The notes under the pieces are model-generated. The model ran no database searches. It saw nothing but the letters and a program-made list of their open reading frames with translations, and was not told the origin of the DNA. From an uncultured Lachnospiraceae bacterium (GTDB taxonomy: Bacteria > Bacillota > Clostridia > Lachnospirales > Lachnospiraceae), in the NCBI GenBank assembly GCA_902789665.1, contig CADAOY010000004.1, positions 372,001 through 436,000 on the forward strand: a stretch of DNA of 64,000 nt, in the 5' to 3' direction. The first letter of the stretch is position 1, and every line of letters begins with the position of its first letter. The position numbers and the translations under genes are program-made. Of this stretch, positions 1 to 9,186 are shown one piece after another.

Positions 1-634
1 TGTATTCTCAGCCAATGAATATCTTACAAGAAGCAATCTTATGAAGGCTTTCAAAGAAGACAGCACAACACCTATTATGGTTGGTAAGAAAACAGCCGTT
101 GTTGGTGGTGGTAATGTTGCAATGGATGCTGCAAGAACTGCATTAAGACTTGGTTCAGATGTACATGTTATTTACAGACGTTCTGAAGCAGAACTTCCGG
201 CAAGAGCAGAAGAAGTTCATCATGCTAAAGAAGAAGGAATAATCTTTGATATGCTTACAAATCCTGTTGAAATCCTTTCAGATGAAAATGGATATGTAAA
301 TGGTATCAAGTGTATTAAGATGGAACTTGGTGAGCCTGATGCATCAGGAAGAAGAAGCCCTGTTGAAATTCCTGGCAGCGAGTTTGTTATTGATGTTGAT
401 GTGGTTATCATGTCACTTGGTACATCTCCAAATCCTCTTATTTCTTCAACAACAAAGGGTCTTGAAATAAATAAGAGAAAATGTATTGTTGCAGAAGAAG
501 AGACAGGAAAGACCACTAAAGAAGGTGTTTATGCAGGTGGTGATGCCGTAACTGGTGCAGCAACAGTTATTCTTGCAATGGGTGCAGGAAGAGCCGGTGC
601 CAAGGGTATTCATGAGTATTTATCCAATAAATAG
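1..634 (+). CDS. gltA: NADPH-dependent glutamate synthase small-subunit family flavoprotein (5' truncated)
   Basis: Only the C-terminal part is present; the reading frame is open from base 2 and the start lies before the window. Visible are a dinucleotide-binding Rossmann turn (VVGGGNVAMDAARTALRLG), the YRRSEAELPAR segment that follows it in this family, and the terminal FAD-contacting GVYAGGDAVTGAATVILAMG motif. The family moves electrons between NAD(P)H, FAD and a partner or fused domain, typically for glutamate synthesis from glutamine and 2-oxoglutarate. The same architecture occurs in NfnB-type ferredoxin:NADP oxidoreductases, and without the upstream gene I cannot separate the two. The next gene follows after 18 bases. 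Confidence 0.8.
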   Translation, partial: VFSANEYLTRSNLMKAFKEDSTTPIMVGKKTAVVGGGNVAMDAARTALRLGSDVHVIYRRSEAELPARAEEVHHAKEEGIIFDMLTNPVEILSDENGYVNGIKCIKMELGEPDASGRRSPVEIPGSEFVIDVDVVIMSLGTSPNPLISSTTKGLEINKRKCIVAEEETGKTTKEGVYAGGDAVTGAATVILAMGAGRAGAKGIHEYLSNK

Positions 635-652
635 GATATAAAGGAGAATAAA

Positions 653-1471
653 ATGCCATTTTGTCCTAATTGTAAAATGGAATACAGGGAAGGCTTTAAA
701 GTCTGCGCAGACTGTAAGGTTCCTTTGGTTGATAAATTAGAGGAAATGCCTAAGTTTGAAGCAATAGATGAAAGCAATCTCTTTGTAGGCGATTTCGTAG
801 AAGATGAAGATGATAATGATATTCCTGAAAGTATGGAAAAATATGTCATTGAAGATGAAGACGGAATTAAAAGAGTTGACGAAACAGCTTTGATTGAAGC
901 TATTAATACAGGTGAATTTACGGAACTTGGTGATATTGATGACAATATGCTCAGAAGGATTGCTCCACAGATTCAGGGAGTTCTTAGAAGACAGAAAGCC
1001 TTATCTTCAGCAGATGTTTATGTGCCAAGTAAGGAAAAGATATCTGAATTATCATCAAGTATTGTTACGCTTTTTATCTGTGGCGGCATCGGCCTTGTTG
1101 CAGTAATTCTTGCTTTAACAGGAGTTATTCCGCTTCCTATTCACGGTGTCAGATTATATGTTATCTGTGGCGTTATGGGTGTTATGTTCCTTGCCTTTAT
1201 AGTTGGTGGTTTTACCTCAATAGCAAGCAAGAAGAAATTAAGTACTGCGGTGGATGACGAAGAAGAGAGTATGAAGAAATTAATCTTCTATATTGAGAAT
1301 AATTTCGATGCCAAGGCAGTGGATGATCACATCGGCGATATTGATGAGGGACAGAAATTCTTTGTAAGAACTGCTTATTTAAGAAGGGATTTAAAGGAAA
1401 TGTTCCCTGATTTAAGCGATGGTTTTATAGATAATTTTATTGATGAGAATTTCGATAAAATCTTTGATTAA
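653..1471 (+). CDS. Zinc-ribbon membrane protein of unknown function
   Basis: A 272-residue protein that I do not recognise as a named family. The N-terminus carries a four-cysteine zinc ribbon (C4, C7, C18, C21). It is followed by an acidic linker, two hydrophobic segments at about residues 137-162 and 165-188 joined by a short turn, and an acidic C-terminal region. There is no signal peptide, so the ribbon and tail are probably cytoplasmic and the helical hairpin inserts in the membrane. It lies between the flavoprotein gene and rlmH, two bases before the latter, so it is probably cotranscribed. No catalytic motif is visible; an adaptor or scaffold role is only a guess. Confidence 0.8.
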   Translation: MPFCPNCKMEYREGFKVCADCKVPLVDKLEEMPKFEAIDESNLFVGDFVEDEDDNDIPESMEKYVIEDEDGIKRVDETALIEAINTGEFTELGDIDDNMLRRIAPQIQGVLRRQKALSSADVYVPSKEKISELSSSIVTLFICGGIGLVAVILALTGVIPLPIHGVRLYVICGVMGVMFLAFIVGGFTSIASKKKLSTAVDDEEESMKKLIFYIENNFDAKAVDDHIGDIDEGQKFFVRTAYLRRDLKEMFPDLSDGFIDNFIDENFDKIFD

Positions 1472-1473
1472 TT

Positions 1474-1953
1474 ATGAAAATTACTTTACTTACAGTTGGC
1501 AAAATCAAAGAGAAATATCTTAGGGATGCCATAGATGAATATTCCAAAAGACTTGGCAAATTCTGCAAATTAAATATTGTGGAAGTTAAGGATGAGGAAA
1601 CAAAACAAAGTCCTTCGCAAAGCGAAATAGAGGAAGTCAAAAATAAAGAAGGTAGAAGATTAATGGAATATATTGATGATAAAGCATATGTATGCGGACT
1701 CTTCATTAATTCCAAAGAATATTCTTCTGAAGAATTTGCTCATATTATTGATGACCTGGGGGTTAAAGGCATAAGTCATATCTGCTTTGTTATTGGAGGT
1801 TCTTTAGGTATAAGTGATGAGATAGAAAAAAGGTGCAATATGAAGATATCATTTTCGCCCATGACTTTTCCTCATCAGTTAATGAGAGTAATACTTTTAG
1901 AGCAGATATACAGAGCATATAAGATAAATAATAATGAGCCATATCATAAATAA
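1474..1953 (+). CDS. rlmH: 23S rRNA (pseudouridine1915-N3)-methyltransferase RlmH
   Basis: RlmH methylates N3 of pseudouridine 1915 in helix 69 of 23S rRNA on assembled ribosomes, using S-adenosylmethionine. The 159-residue length is normal for this single-domain SPOUT (trefoil-knot) enzyme. Family signatures are the N-terminal MKITLLTVGKIKEKYL, the SAM-binding loop FVIGGSLGIS near residues 105-114, and the C-terminal FPHQLMRVILLEQIYRAY followed by NNEPYHK. The ATG lies two bases after the preceding stop, consistent with an operon. No unusual substitutions were noticed. Confidence 0.96.
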   Translation: MKITLLTVGKIKEKYLRDAIDEYSKRLGKFCKLNIVEVKDEETKQSPSQSEIEEVKNKEGRRLMEYIDDKAYVCGLFINSKEYSSEEFAHIIDDLGVKGISHICFVIGGSLGISDEIEKRCNMKISFSPMTFPHQLMRVILLEQIYRAYKINNNEPYHK

Positions 1954-1965
1954 GGGGGTATATTT

Positions 1966-3267
1966 ATGAGAATGTATGATCTGATACTTAAAAAACGTAG
2001 TGGCGAAGCTCTTAGTAAAGAAGAAATTGATTTTATTATTCAGGGGTATACTAAAGGTGAAATTCCTGATTATCAGATGTCAGCCCTTACAATGGCAATC
2101 TATTTTAAGGGCATGAATGTTGAGGAAACCATTAATCTTACCAAGTCCATGGTAAATAGTGGAGATACTCTGGATTTATCAGGCATTAACGGTATTACCT
2201 GTGATAAGCATTCAACAGGTGGTGTTGGAGATAAGACTTCAATCACACTTGTTCCTTTGGTTGCAGCATGTGGTGGTAAAATTGCCAAAATGAGCGGCAG
2301 AGCTTTAGGTCATACAGGTGGAACTACTGATAAATTATGCTCTTTTAAGGGATTTAGGTTAGATTTAAGCAATGAAGAATTCATAAATCAGGTTAATGAT
2401 ATAGGGCTTTCAATTATTGCCCAGACTCATGACCTGGCGCCTGCAGATAAGAAATTATATGCACTTCGTGATGTAACTGCAACTGTTGATAATATATCAC
2501 TTATTGCATCATCAATTATGTCCAAAAAGATTGCTTCCGGAGCACAGGCTATTGTGCTTGATGTAAAGACGGGAAGCGGGGCTTTTATGCAGGATGAGGA
2601 AGATGCAAGAGCGCTTGCCAGACTGATGGTTCAGATAGGTAAGGGAGCGGGTAGAAATACCATGGCTGTATTATCTGATATGGATCAGCCACTTGGCTAT
2701 GCTGTAGGTAATGCCCTGGAAGTTAAGGAAGCAATTGATACCTTAAGAGGCGAGGGACCTGAAGATTTTACAACTTTAATTTATGAACTTGCATCAAAGA
2801 TGTTAATTGTTTCAAAGATTTGTGAAACAGAAGAAGAAGCCCGTGAGAAGATTAAATGGGCTATTGAATCCGGTGAAGGTCTTAAGAGACTTGAGATGTT
2901 TGTTAAGGCTCAGGGCGGAACCGGAGAAGAAGTATATAATACAGATCTTCTTCCAAAGGCAAAGATTGTAAAAGAAGTTCTTTCTGAGGAAGAGGGATAT
3001 ATTGAGCATATTAACTGTGCTGAGGTTGGTATGTGCTCGCTTAACTTAGGCGGCGGCAGAGAGAATAAGGACAGTGAGATTGATTTGTCTGTTGGACTTG
3101 TTCTTAAGGCCAAAGTTGGGGATTATGTGAAAAAAGGTGATGTAATTGCCCTTATTCACAGCAATGATGAGAATAATATTTCTCCTGTATCTAAGAGATT
3201 ACTTAATGCTTATACTTTTGGAAACAAAGAGATAAAGAGAAATGTAATATTAGATATTATCAAATAG
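1966..3267 (+). CDS. pdp: Pyrimidine-nucleoside phosphorylase
   Basis: This enzyme phosphorolyses uridine, thymidine and deoxyuridine to the base and (deoxy)ribose-1-phosphate in nucleoside salvage. It has 433 residues, the usual length. The N-terminal all-alpha domain carries MRMYDLILKKRSGEALSKEE. The phosphate and nucleoside site is seen in KHSTGGVGDKTS (from residue 81) and KMSGRALGHTGGTTDKL; the C-terminal domain includes KAKVGDYVKKGDVIALIHSN. The GGGGGT ribosome site lies just before the ATG. The downstream partner for deoxyribose-1-phosphate, phosphopentomutase (deoB), is also in this window at 51461, in a separate operon. Confidence 0.95.
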   Translation: MRMYDLILKKRSGEALSKEEIDFIIQGYTKGEIPDYQMSALTMAIYFKGMNVEETINLTKSMVNSGDTLDLSGINGITCDKHSTGGVGDKTSITLVPLVAACGGKIAKMSGRALGHTGGTTDKLCSFKGFRLDLSNEEFINQVNDIGLSIIAQTHDLAPADKKLYALRDVTATVDNISLIASSIMSKKIASGAQAIVLDVKTGSGAFMQDEEDARALARLMVQIGKGAGRNTMAVLSDMDQPLGYAVGNALEVKEAIDTLRGEGPEDFTTLIYELASKMLIVSKICETEEEAREKIKWAIESGEGLKRLEMFVKAQGGTGEEVYNTDLLPKAKIVKEVLSEEEGYIEHINCAEVGMCSLNLGGGRENKDSEIDLSVGLVLKAKVGDYVKKGDVIALIHSNDENNISPVSKRLLNAYTFGNKEIKRNVILDIIK

Positions 3268-3274
3268 GTGAGAA

Positions 3275-3769
3275 ATGCTATATATTGAAAATCTAAATGA
3301 ATATGAATTTGATTTTGATTATGAAACTCTGGCAAAGGAAGTAACTTCATATGTACTTTCTAAAGAAGGCTGCAAATATGAGGCTGAGATTAATCTTTAT
3401 TTAGTTGATGATGATGAGATAAAAGAGATTAATTCATCCCAGAGAAATATAGACAGAAAAACGGATGTGCTGTCTTTTCCAAATATTGATTATGAGACTC
3501 CTTCTGATATGAGTCATATTCAAGAGGGAGATCCGATGTATTTTGATCCGGAGAACTCAAATCTGATTCTTGGTGATATCATTATTTCTGTGCCTACTTT
3601 AAGGGCTCAGGCTGCTGAATATGGTCATAGTGAAAGAAGGGAATTTGCTTTTTTAATCACTCACAGTATGTTACACTTACTTGGATATGACCATATGGTT
3701 AAAGAAGAAGAAAAAATCATGTTTGATAAACAAAATATATACTTAGAGGAAATGGGAATTACGAGGTAA
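3275..3769 (+). CDS. ybeY: Endoribonuclease YbeY (rRNA maturation factor)
   Basis: YbeY is a zinc-dependent endoribonuclease needed for 16S rRNA 3' end maturation and ribosome quality control. The protein has 164 residues and the diagnostic metal motif HSMLHLLGYDH, with ligands H130, H134 and H140. The upstream segment RKTDVLSFP is also typical. In many Firmicutes ybeY follows phoH and precedes era; here it instead follows pdp by 7 bases and precedes a flippase gene by 3 bases, so the usual neighbourhood is not conserved. Confidence 0.95.
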   Translation: MLYIENLNEYEFDFDYETLAKEVTSYVLSKEGCKYEAEINLYLVDDDEIKEINSSQRNIDRKTDVLSFPNIDYETPSDMSHIQEGDPMYFDPENSNLILGDIIISVPTLRAQAAEYGHSERREFAFLITHSMLHLLGYDHMVKEEEKIMFDKQNIYLEEMGITR

Positions 3770-3772
3770 GAA

Positions 3773-5419
3773 ATGGGAAGTAAAGATAAGACAACCAGAG
3801 CGCTGATAAAACAGGGAACTTTTCTTGCAGTGGCTGGTATAATCGTAAGAATTATCGGTTTAGTTAGACGTATACCTCTTCAGAATATAATTGGTGATAC
3901 AGGTAACGGTTATTATGCAGCAGCATATGAAGTTTATTCGATTATTTTACTTGTATCTTCTTATAGTTTACCTGCTGCAGTTTCCAAGGAAATTGCAAGG
4001 AGAGTAGGTAAGGGACAATATAAAAATGCCAGAAGAACATTTAATGCAGCATTTATATTTGCATTATGTTCAGGTGGCCTTGCATTTTTGCTGGTATTCT
4101 TTGGCGCAGATTTCCTTGCAGGTACTGTAATGGCTGAGCCAATGAGTATTATGGCATTAAGAGTATTATCACCAACACTTTTATTAGTTGCTTTAATGGG
4201 TGTTTACAGAGGTTATTTCCAGGGTTTTGGCAATATGCAGCCTACAGGAATCTCACAGATACTTGAACAGATTGTACTTGTAATTGTTTCACTTACAGGT
4301 GCTTATATACTTTTTGGTATTGGCAGTAAATATGGCAATATCATGTTTAATGAGAATTATGCAGCTTCTCTTGGTGCAACCGGTGCAACAATCGGCTGCG
4401 GTGCCGGAGCTTTAGTCGGTCTTTTATTCCTGGCTGTTGTATATCAGATTCACAGAAGAAGTACCAGAAGAAAGCTTCTTAACGATAATACAAAAAAAGA
4501 AGAATCCTACGTTATTTTAGTTCAGGGTCTTCTTATTACAATCCTTCCTTTCCTTCTAAGTACAGTTATGTATAATCTTACAAATGTACTTGATCAGGGT
4601 ATATTCAATCACTTTATGGAAAGCGTGGGAGAAGGTGAAGTTAAGTCTGCAATCTGGGGTGTATATTCCGGTAAGTATAAGGTGCTTATCAATCTTCCAA
4701 TTGCCCTTGCCAATGCAATGTGTTCAGCAATTATTCCTTCACTTACAGTAAGTATTTCACAGCATGATCATATAAGTGCAAGAAGCAAAATGGCCACCGT
4801 CATGAGATTCACCATGATGATTACAATTCCTTCAGCCATTGGCCTTGCTGTACTTGGCAGACCTATCGTGGATATGCTTTTTAGTGGTGAGATTGATATG
4901 GCTGCCCATATGTTATATATTGGTGCTTTTTCAATTATATTCTATGGAATATCAACTTTAAGTAATGGTATTTTGCAGGGTATTAACAAACTTTTAGTAC
5001 CAATACTTCACAGTGCAATTTCACTGGTTATCCATCTGGTAGCTCTTGTTATTATGCTAAGACTTTTCCACTGGGGCATCTATTCAGTTGTAATTGCAAA
5101 TCTGTTATTTGCCATTTTGATGTGTGTACTTAACAGTCTTTCAATTCGTAAAACCATTGGATATAAGCAGGAGATTAAGAAGACATTTATCATTCCTTTG
5201 ATTGCTTCTTTAATTATGGCAGCATTTACAATTGCCACATACTTCCTGTTTAAGTTATTTACTCCGGTTTCAGTTGCTACAATCATAAGCATATGCGTAG
5301 CAGTTGTGGCATATCTTGTTTCAATGCTTTTATTAAAGGGTATTACTGAAAATGATATTGCTTCAATGCCAATGGGTAAATCTGTAGTATATTTCTTACG
5401 AAAACTGAGGATATTCTAA
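3773..5419 (+). CDS. MurJ/SpoVB-like polysaccharide (lipid II-type) flippase
   Basis: A 548-residue integral membrane protein of the MOP exporter superfamily, with about fourteen hydrophobic segments spread over its length. The N-terminal stretch TFLAVAGIIVRIIGLVRRIP and the later SLPAAVSKEIARRVGKGQY and GVYRGYFQGFGNMQPTGISQ are typical of the SpoVB/MurJ polysaccharide biosynthesis family in Firmicutes. Members translocate undecaprenyl-linked sugar intermediates across the membrane. Several paralogues are usual in clostridial genomes, so whether this one acts in vegetative peptidoglycan synthesis or sporulation cannot be decided. It lies 3 bases after ybeY and 3 bases before the next oxidoreductase. 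Confidence 0.88.
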   Translation: MGSKDKTTRALIKQGTFLAVAGIIVRIIGLVRRIPLQNIIGDTGNGYYAAAYEVYSIILLVSSYSLPAAVSKEIARRVGKGQYKNARRTFNAAFIFALCSGGLAFLLVFFGADFLAGTVMAEPMSIMALRVLSPTLLLVALMGVYRGYFQGFGNMQPTGISQILEQIVLVIVSLTGAYILFGIGSKYGNIMFNENYAASLGATGATIGCGAGALVGLLFLAVVYQIHRRSTRRKLLNDNTKKEESYVILVQGLLITILPFLLSTVMYNLTNVLDQGIFNHFMESVGEGEVKSAIWGVYSGKYKVLINLPIALANAMCSAIIPSLTVSISQHDHISARSKMATVMRFTMMITIPSAIGLAVLGRPIVDMLFSGEIDMAAHMLYIGAFSIIFYGISTLSNGILQGINKLLVPILHSAISLVIHLVALVIMLRLFHWGIYSVVIANLLFAILMCVLNSLSIRKTIGYKQEIKKTFIIPLIASLIMAAFTIATYFLFKLFTPVSVATIISICVAVVAYLVSMLLLKGITENDIASMPMGKSVVYFLRKLRIF

Positions 5420-5422
5420 AAT

Positions 5423-6670
5423 ATGAGTAAAAGAATTGGAATAATAGGAGGCGGTTCAGCAGGACTGATGCTTGCCATTATGCTGATGGACGAAGATGTT
5501 CAGATAACCATCTTTGAACACAGAAATACAGTGGCAGGCAAATTCCTTATGACAGGAAATGGTAAATGTAATATTACCAATGACAACCTGGATATAAATG
5601 AGTATTATTCTGATGATCCCGAGAAGTTAAAGAGAATAATTAATGCTTTTTCTCCTGAGGATCTGAAGACTTTTCTTAAGAATAATGGAATACCGACTAT
5701 ATCAAAAGGAGATTATGTTTATCCTTACACGGAAAGTGCCAGGGATATCTATAATCTTTTTGAACTTTTAATAAAGAAACATGATGTGGATTATGTGCTG
5801 AATTCCAATGTGGTTAAAGCAGTAAAAGAAGATGATAAGTTTATTGTTGAAACCCATGAAGGACTTGAATTGTCCTTTGATTACCTGGTTTTGGCAGGTG
5901 GCGGAAAGGCTTATCCGAAGACGGGAAGCGATGGAAGCATTTTCAAAATCGCCAGGTCCTTCGGTATTAATCCAACATTTACATATCCTGTATTAGTTCC
6001 TTTAAAGTGCGAGAACTTTATCTCAATACTTATGGGACTTAGAGTTAACTCGGCATTAACTGCATTTGTGGATGGAGAGGAAGTATATAAAGATAAGGGT
6101 AATCTTCAGTTTACTGAATATGGCTTATCAGGAATTGTTACTTTCCAGGTCAGCAGATATTTAACAAAGGCCTTGGAAGAAGGAAAGAAATGTGAAGTAT
6201 CCATAGATTTCCTTGCTGATGATGATTTGACTTTGGATTATTATCTTGAACTTTCTCAGAAGCATTCTGATTTTACACTTGAGAATCTGTTTGGCGGAAG
6301 CATTAATAAAAAGCTTTTAATTTACCTGCTTAAAGCCTTTATAGTAACAAATTCCAAGGTTAAGGAAGAATATGGATTATTATCCAAACTTACCATGATG
6401 GACCTTAATAAGGATTATATTAAGGAATTCTATGAATATGTTAGAAATTACAGGGTTAAAATTATTGGACATATGGGATATGAACATGCCCAGTGTACCA
6501 GAGGCGGAGTAAGACTTCAGGAATTAAGTGATAATTTGGAAAGCCTTAACTGTCCGGGACTATATGTAATTGGAGAAATGATAAATGTGGACGGTCCATG
6601 CGGCGGATATAATCTGCAGTGGGCTTTCAGCAGTGCTCATGGGGCTTATGAAGGAATTATAAAGGATTAA
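5423..6670 (+). CDS. BaiN/HI0933-like NAD(P)/FAD-dependent oxidoreductase
   Basis: A 415-residue flavoprotein. The N-terminal FAD-binding turn is GIIGGGSAGL (G9, G11, G14); the family-specific block GKFLMTGNGKCNITN follows, with AGGGKAYPKTGSDG in the middle and CTRGGVRLQEL plus GEMINVDGPCGGYNLQWAFS at the C-terminus. These features place it in the HI0933/YhiN/BaiN group of flavin reductases. One member reduces bile-acid intermediates, but most have no known substrate, so only cofactor use is supported. It sits in a run of closely spaced genes, 3 bases before a second FAD enzyme. Confidence 0.88.
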   Translation: MSKRIGIIGGGSAGLMLAIMLMDEDVQITIFEHRNTVAGKFLMTGNGKCNITNDNLDINEYYSDDPEKLKRIINAFSPEDLKTFLKNNGIPTISKGDYVYPYTESARDIYNLFELLIKKHDVDYVLNSNVVKAVKEDDKFIVETHEGLELSFDYLVLAGGGKAYPKTGSDGSIFKIARSFGINPTFTYPVLVPLKCENFISILMGLRVNSALTAFVDGEEVYKDKGNLQFTEYGLSGIVTFQVSRYLTKALEEGKKCEVSIDFLADDDLTLDYYLELSQKHSDFTLENLFGGSINKKLLIYLLKAFIVTNSKVKEEYGLLSKLTMMDLNKDYIKEFYEYVRNYRVKIIGHMGYEHAQCTRGGVRLQELSDNLESLNCPGLYVIGEMINVDGPCGGYNLQWAFSSAHGAYEGIIKD

Positions 6671-6673
6671 CAG

Positions 6674-8314
6674 ATGTTTGAAATTGATAATTTAAAACTT
6701 AAGCCCATAGATGATAAGGACATAAAAAAGTATTTAGCTGAATATCTTTTAATAAATGAGAGAGAAATATCCAATTTAGAGATAATTCAAAAATCAATTG
6801 ATGCAAGAAAAAAACCGGATATTTACTTTGTATACAGAATACGTTTTGAACTTGCAGATAAAAAGTACACAAAACAGTTATTAAAAAAGAAAAATATAAA
6901 ACCTATAGACAATATTAATACATATAATCCTGTATGTGATATTAATGTTTCAAATAACGTAAAATACCAGCCGGTGGTTGTTGGTATGGGACCTGCGGGA
7001 TTATTTGCGGCCTACATCCTGGCCTTAAATGGATTTAAGCCTATAATCATTGAAAGAGGCAAAGCTGTTGAAGACAGGGTTAAGGATGTTGAAGATTACT
7101 GGAATAATGGTAAATTAAACCTTAATTCAAATGTTCAGTTTGGTGAAGGCGGAGCCGGTACTTTCTCAGACGGAAAGTTATCTACCGGAATTAAAGATAA
7201 GTCTGGCAGAAAAGAATTCCTTTTAGATACTTTCATAAAGTATGGCGCAAAAGAAAACATTAAATATGATTCCAAACCTCATGTGGGTTCTGATGTGCTC
7301 AGAGGCGTTATAAAAGGCCTCAGGGAGAGAATTACAGAACTTGGCGGCGAAATATACTATGATACTTTATTTAAGGATTTAGAGGTATCAGATGGCGCTG
7401 TAAAGGGTGTTGTAATAAGTAAGGATGGCCGCGATGAGCATATTGATACAGATACTGTAATTCTTGCTTTAGGTCACAGTTCCAGAGATACCTTCAGAAT
7501 GCTTTATAATAAAGATTATTTGAAGGACAGCATTGTTAGTAAGAATTTCGCAGTAGGTTTCAGGGTAATACATAAGCAGTCTTTTATAGATAAATCACAG
7601 TATGGCCAGGATTTCGACAGCATATATAACGGAATGCTTCCGGTGTCGCCTTATAAACTTACTCATAATCTTAAAGAAGGCGGCGGAGTATATTCATTTT
7701 GTATGTGCCCGGGTGGCTATGTGGTTAATGCATCAAGTACCGATAATGGCATATGCGTTAATGGCATGAGCAATGTGGACAGAAACAGCGGTTATGCCAA
7801 CAGTGCCATTGTAGTAAGTATAGGCCCTGATGATTATAATATTACGGGCAGTCCTCTTGATGGAATTAATTATCAGGAGATGATAGAAAATAAGATTTAT
7901 AACTTAGGCCAGGGTAAAATCCTTATCTCGAGATTCAGTGATTATGCTGATGCTTTTGGGTATAAAAGAGATTATGACAGGCTTGACATAGAAGAAGATA
8001 AAGCTATATTGGGTTTATATACCAATGGTGATTTATCAAAAGTATATTCAGACAGGATTAATAAAGCCTTTATTGAAGGAATGGAGCATTTTGATAATAT
8101 TATTAAAGGCTATACTGGTTCTGATCCACTGCTTTGCGGTGTTGAATCAAGAACATCTTCTCCGATTACAATGCTTCGTAACGAGAAGATGTATATGAAT
8201 GTAAAAGGTTTATATCCGGCAGGAGAAGGCGCCGGACATGCAGGGGGAATAGTTTCAGCCGCCATTGACGGTATGAAAATCGGGGAAATGATTGTTAAAG
8301 GAGATTTGTTATGA
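6674..8314 (+). CDS. FAD-dependent dehydrogenase, COG2509-type
   Basis: A 546-residue protein with an N-terminal region of about 95 residues followed by a FAD-binding turn, VVGMGPAGLFAAYILALNG, near residues 101-120. The block VQFGEGGAGTFSDGKL and the C-terminal GLYPAGEGAGHAGGIVSAA are characteristic of the uncharacterised FAD-dependent dehydrogenase family COG2509. The substrate is unknown. The N-terminal extension may bind RNA or protein, but nothing in the sequence proves it. The last four bases overlap the start of proB (ATGA arrangement), implying translational coupling. Confidence 0.85.
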   Translation: MFEIDNLKLKPIDDKDIKKYLAEYLLINEREISNLEIIQKSIDARKKPDIYFVYRIRFELADKKYTKQLLKKKNIKPIDNINTYNPVCDINVSNNVKYQPVVVGMGPAGLFAAYILALNGFKPIIIERGKAVEDRVKDVEDYWNNGKLNLNSNVQFGEGGAGTFSDGKLSTGIKDKSGRKEFLLDTFIKYGAKENIKYDSKPHVGSDVLRGVIKGLRERITELGGEIYYDTLFKDLEVSDGAVKGVVISKDGRDEHIDTDTVILALGHSSRDTFRMLYNKDYLKDSIVSKNFAVGFRVIHKQSFIDKSQYGQDFDSIYNGMLPVSPYKLTHNLKEGGGVYSFCMCPGGYVVNASSTDNGICVNGMSNVDRNSGYANSAIVVSIGPDDYNITGSPLDGINYQEMIENKIYNLGQGKILISRFSDYADAFGYKRDYDRLDIEEDKAILGLYTNGDLSKVYSDRINKAFIEGMEHFDNIIKGYTGSDPLLCGVESRTSSPITMLRNEKMYMNVKGLYPAGEGAGHAGGIVSAAIDGMKIGEMIVKGDLL

Positions 8315-9186
8315 CAAACGCGGATGAATTCTATGAAATCACAAGACCGGACATCCCTAAGAAGAAAAGGGTAGTTATTAAAATTGGTTCTTCATCCTTA
8401 ACTCACCCCGAAACCAATGATATGGATTATAACAAAATCGAGGTTTTGGTCAGAGAAATCTGTAATATAAGAAACAGCGGAAAAGATGTGGTACTTGTTA
8501 CATCAGGTTCCATTTCCTTAGGTAAGAAAGCATTTATAAACAGCGGGGATGATGAGCATATTCCAATGAAGCAGGCTCTGGCTGCTGTTGGTCAGGCAAG
8601 ACTCATGAGCGTATATCAGAAGATATTTGCCGAATATAATCAGGTTTGTGCACAGATCCTTATGACAAAGGATACCATCACCAATGATACCAACAGAAAG
8701 AATGCAAAGAATACCTTTGAAGAACTTCTTAAAATGGGAGTTGTTCCTGTTGTTAATGAAAATGATACCATTTCAACTTACGAAATTAAATTTGGTGATA
8801 ATGATACACTTTCAGCAATTGTTGCTTCCTTAATCGGAGCAGACCTTTTGATGTTATTATCTGACATTGACGGACTTTATACAGCCAATCCAAGGGAAGA
8901 TAAGAATGCCAAATTTATCAGTACAGTTGATAAAATCGATGAGAAAATCATGAATATGGGTTCCAATCATACAGGTTCTTCCGTAGGAACAGGCGGAATG
9001 CATACAAAACTTAATGCTGGCCGCATCGCCACAGCATCAGGACTTGATATGATTATTGCCAATGCCTCAGATATCCATGTAATACACAGACTTATGGATG
9101 GAAGGGAATTCGGAACTTTCTTCAAAGCAAATAAGGACGAGAATTTTAACCTGGTAGAAATTGCCAAAGGATTGAATGAAGACTAA
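8311..9186 (+). CDS. proB: Glutamate 5-kinase (short form without PUA domain)
   Basis: This enzyme phosphorylates the gamma-carboxyl of glutamate, the first step of proline synthesis. The 291-residue protein is an amino-acid kinase fold with KIGSSSL (residues 24-30), LVTSGSISLG, VVPVVNENDTIS and FGDNDTLSA motifs. It lacks the C-terminal PUA domain of the longer E. coli enzyme, as in many clostridia, and has a short extra N-terminus before the kinase fold. The order proB, cyclo-ligase, proA with 1- and 8-base overlaps makes a coupled proline unit interrupted by a folate gene. No T-box or other leader precedes it, since it is internal to an operon. Confidence 0.95.
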   Translation: MTNADEFYEITRPDIPKKKRVVIKIGSSSLTHPETNDMDYNKIEVLVREICNIRNSGKDVVLVTSGSISLGKKAFINSGDDEHIPMKQALAAVGQARLMSVYQKIFAEYNQVCAQILMTKDTITNDTNRKNAKNTFEELLKMGVVPVVNENDTISTYEIKFGDNDTLSAIVASLIGADLLMLLSDIDGLYTANPREDKNAKFISTVDKIDEKIMNMGSNHTGSSVGTGGMHTKLNAGRIATASGLDMIIANASDIHVIHRLMDGREFGTFFKANKDENFNLVEIAKGLNED

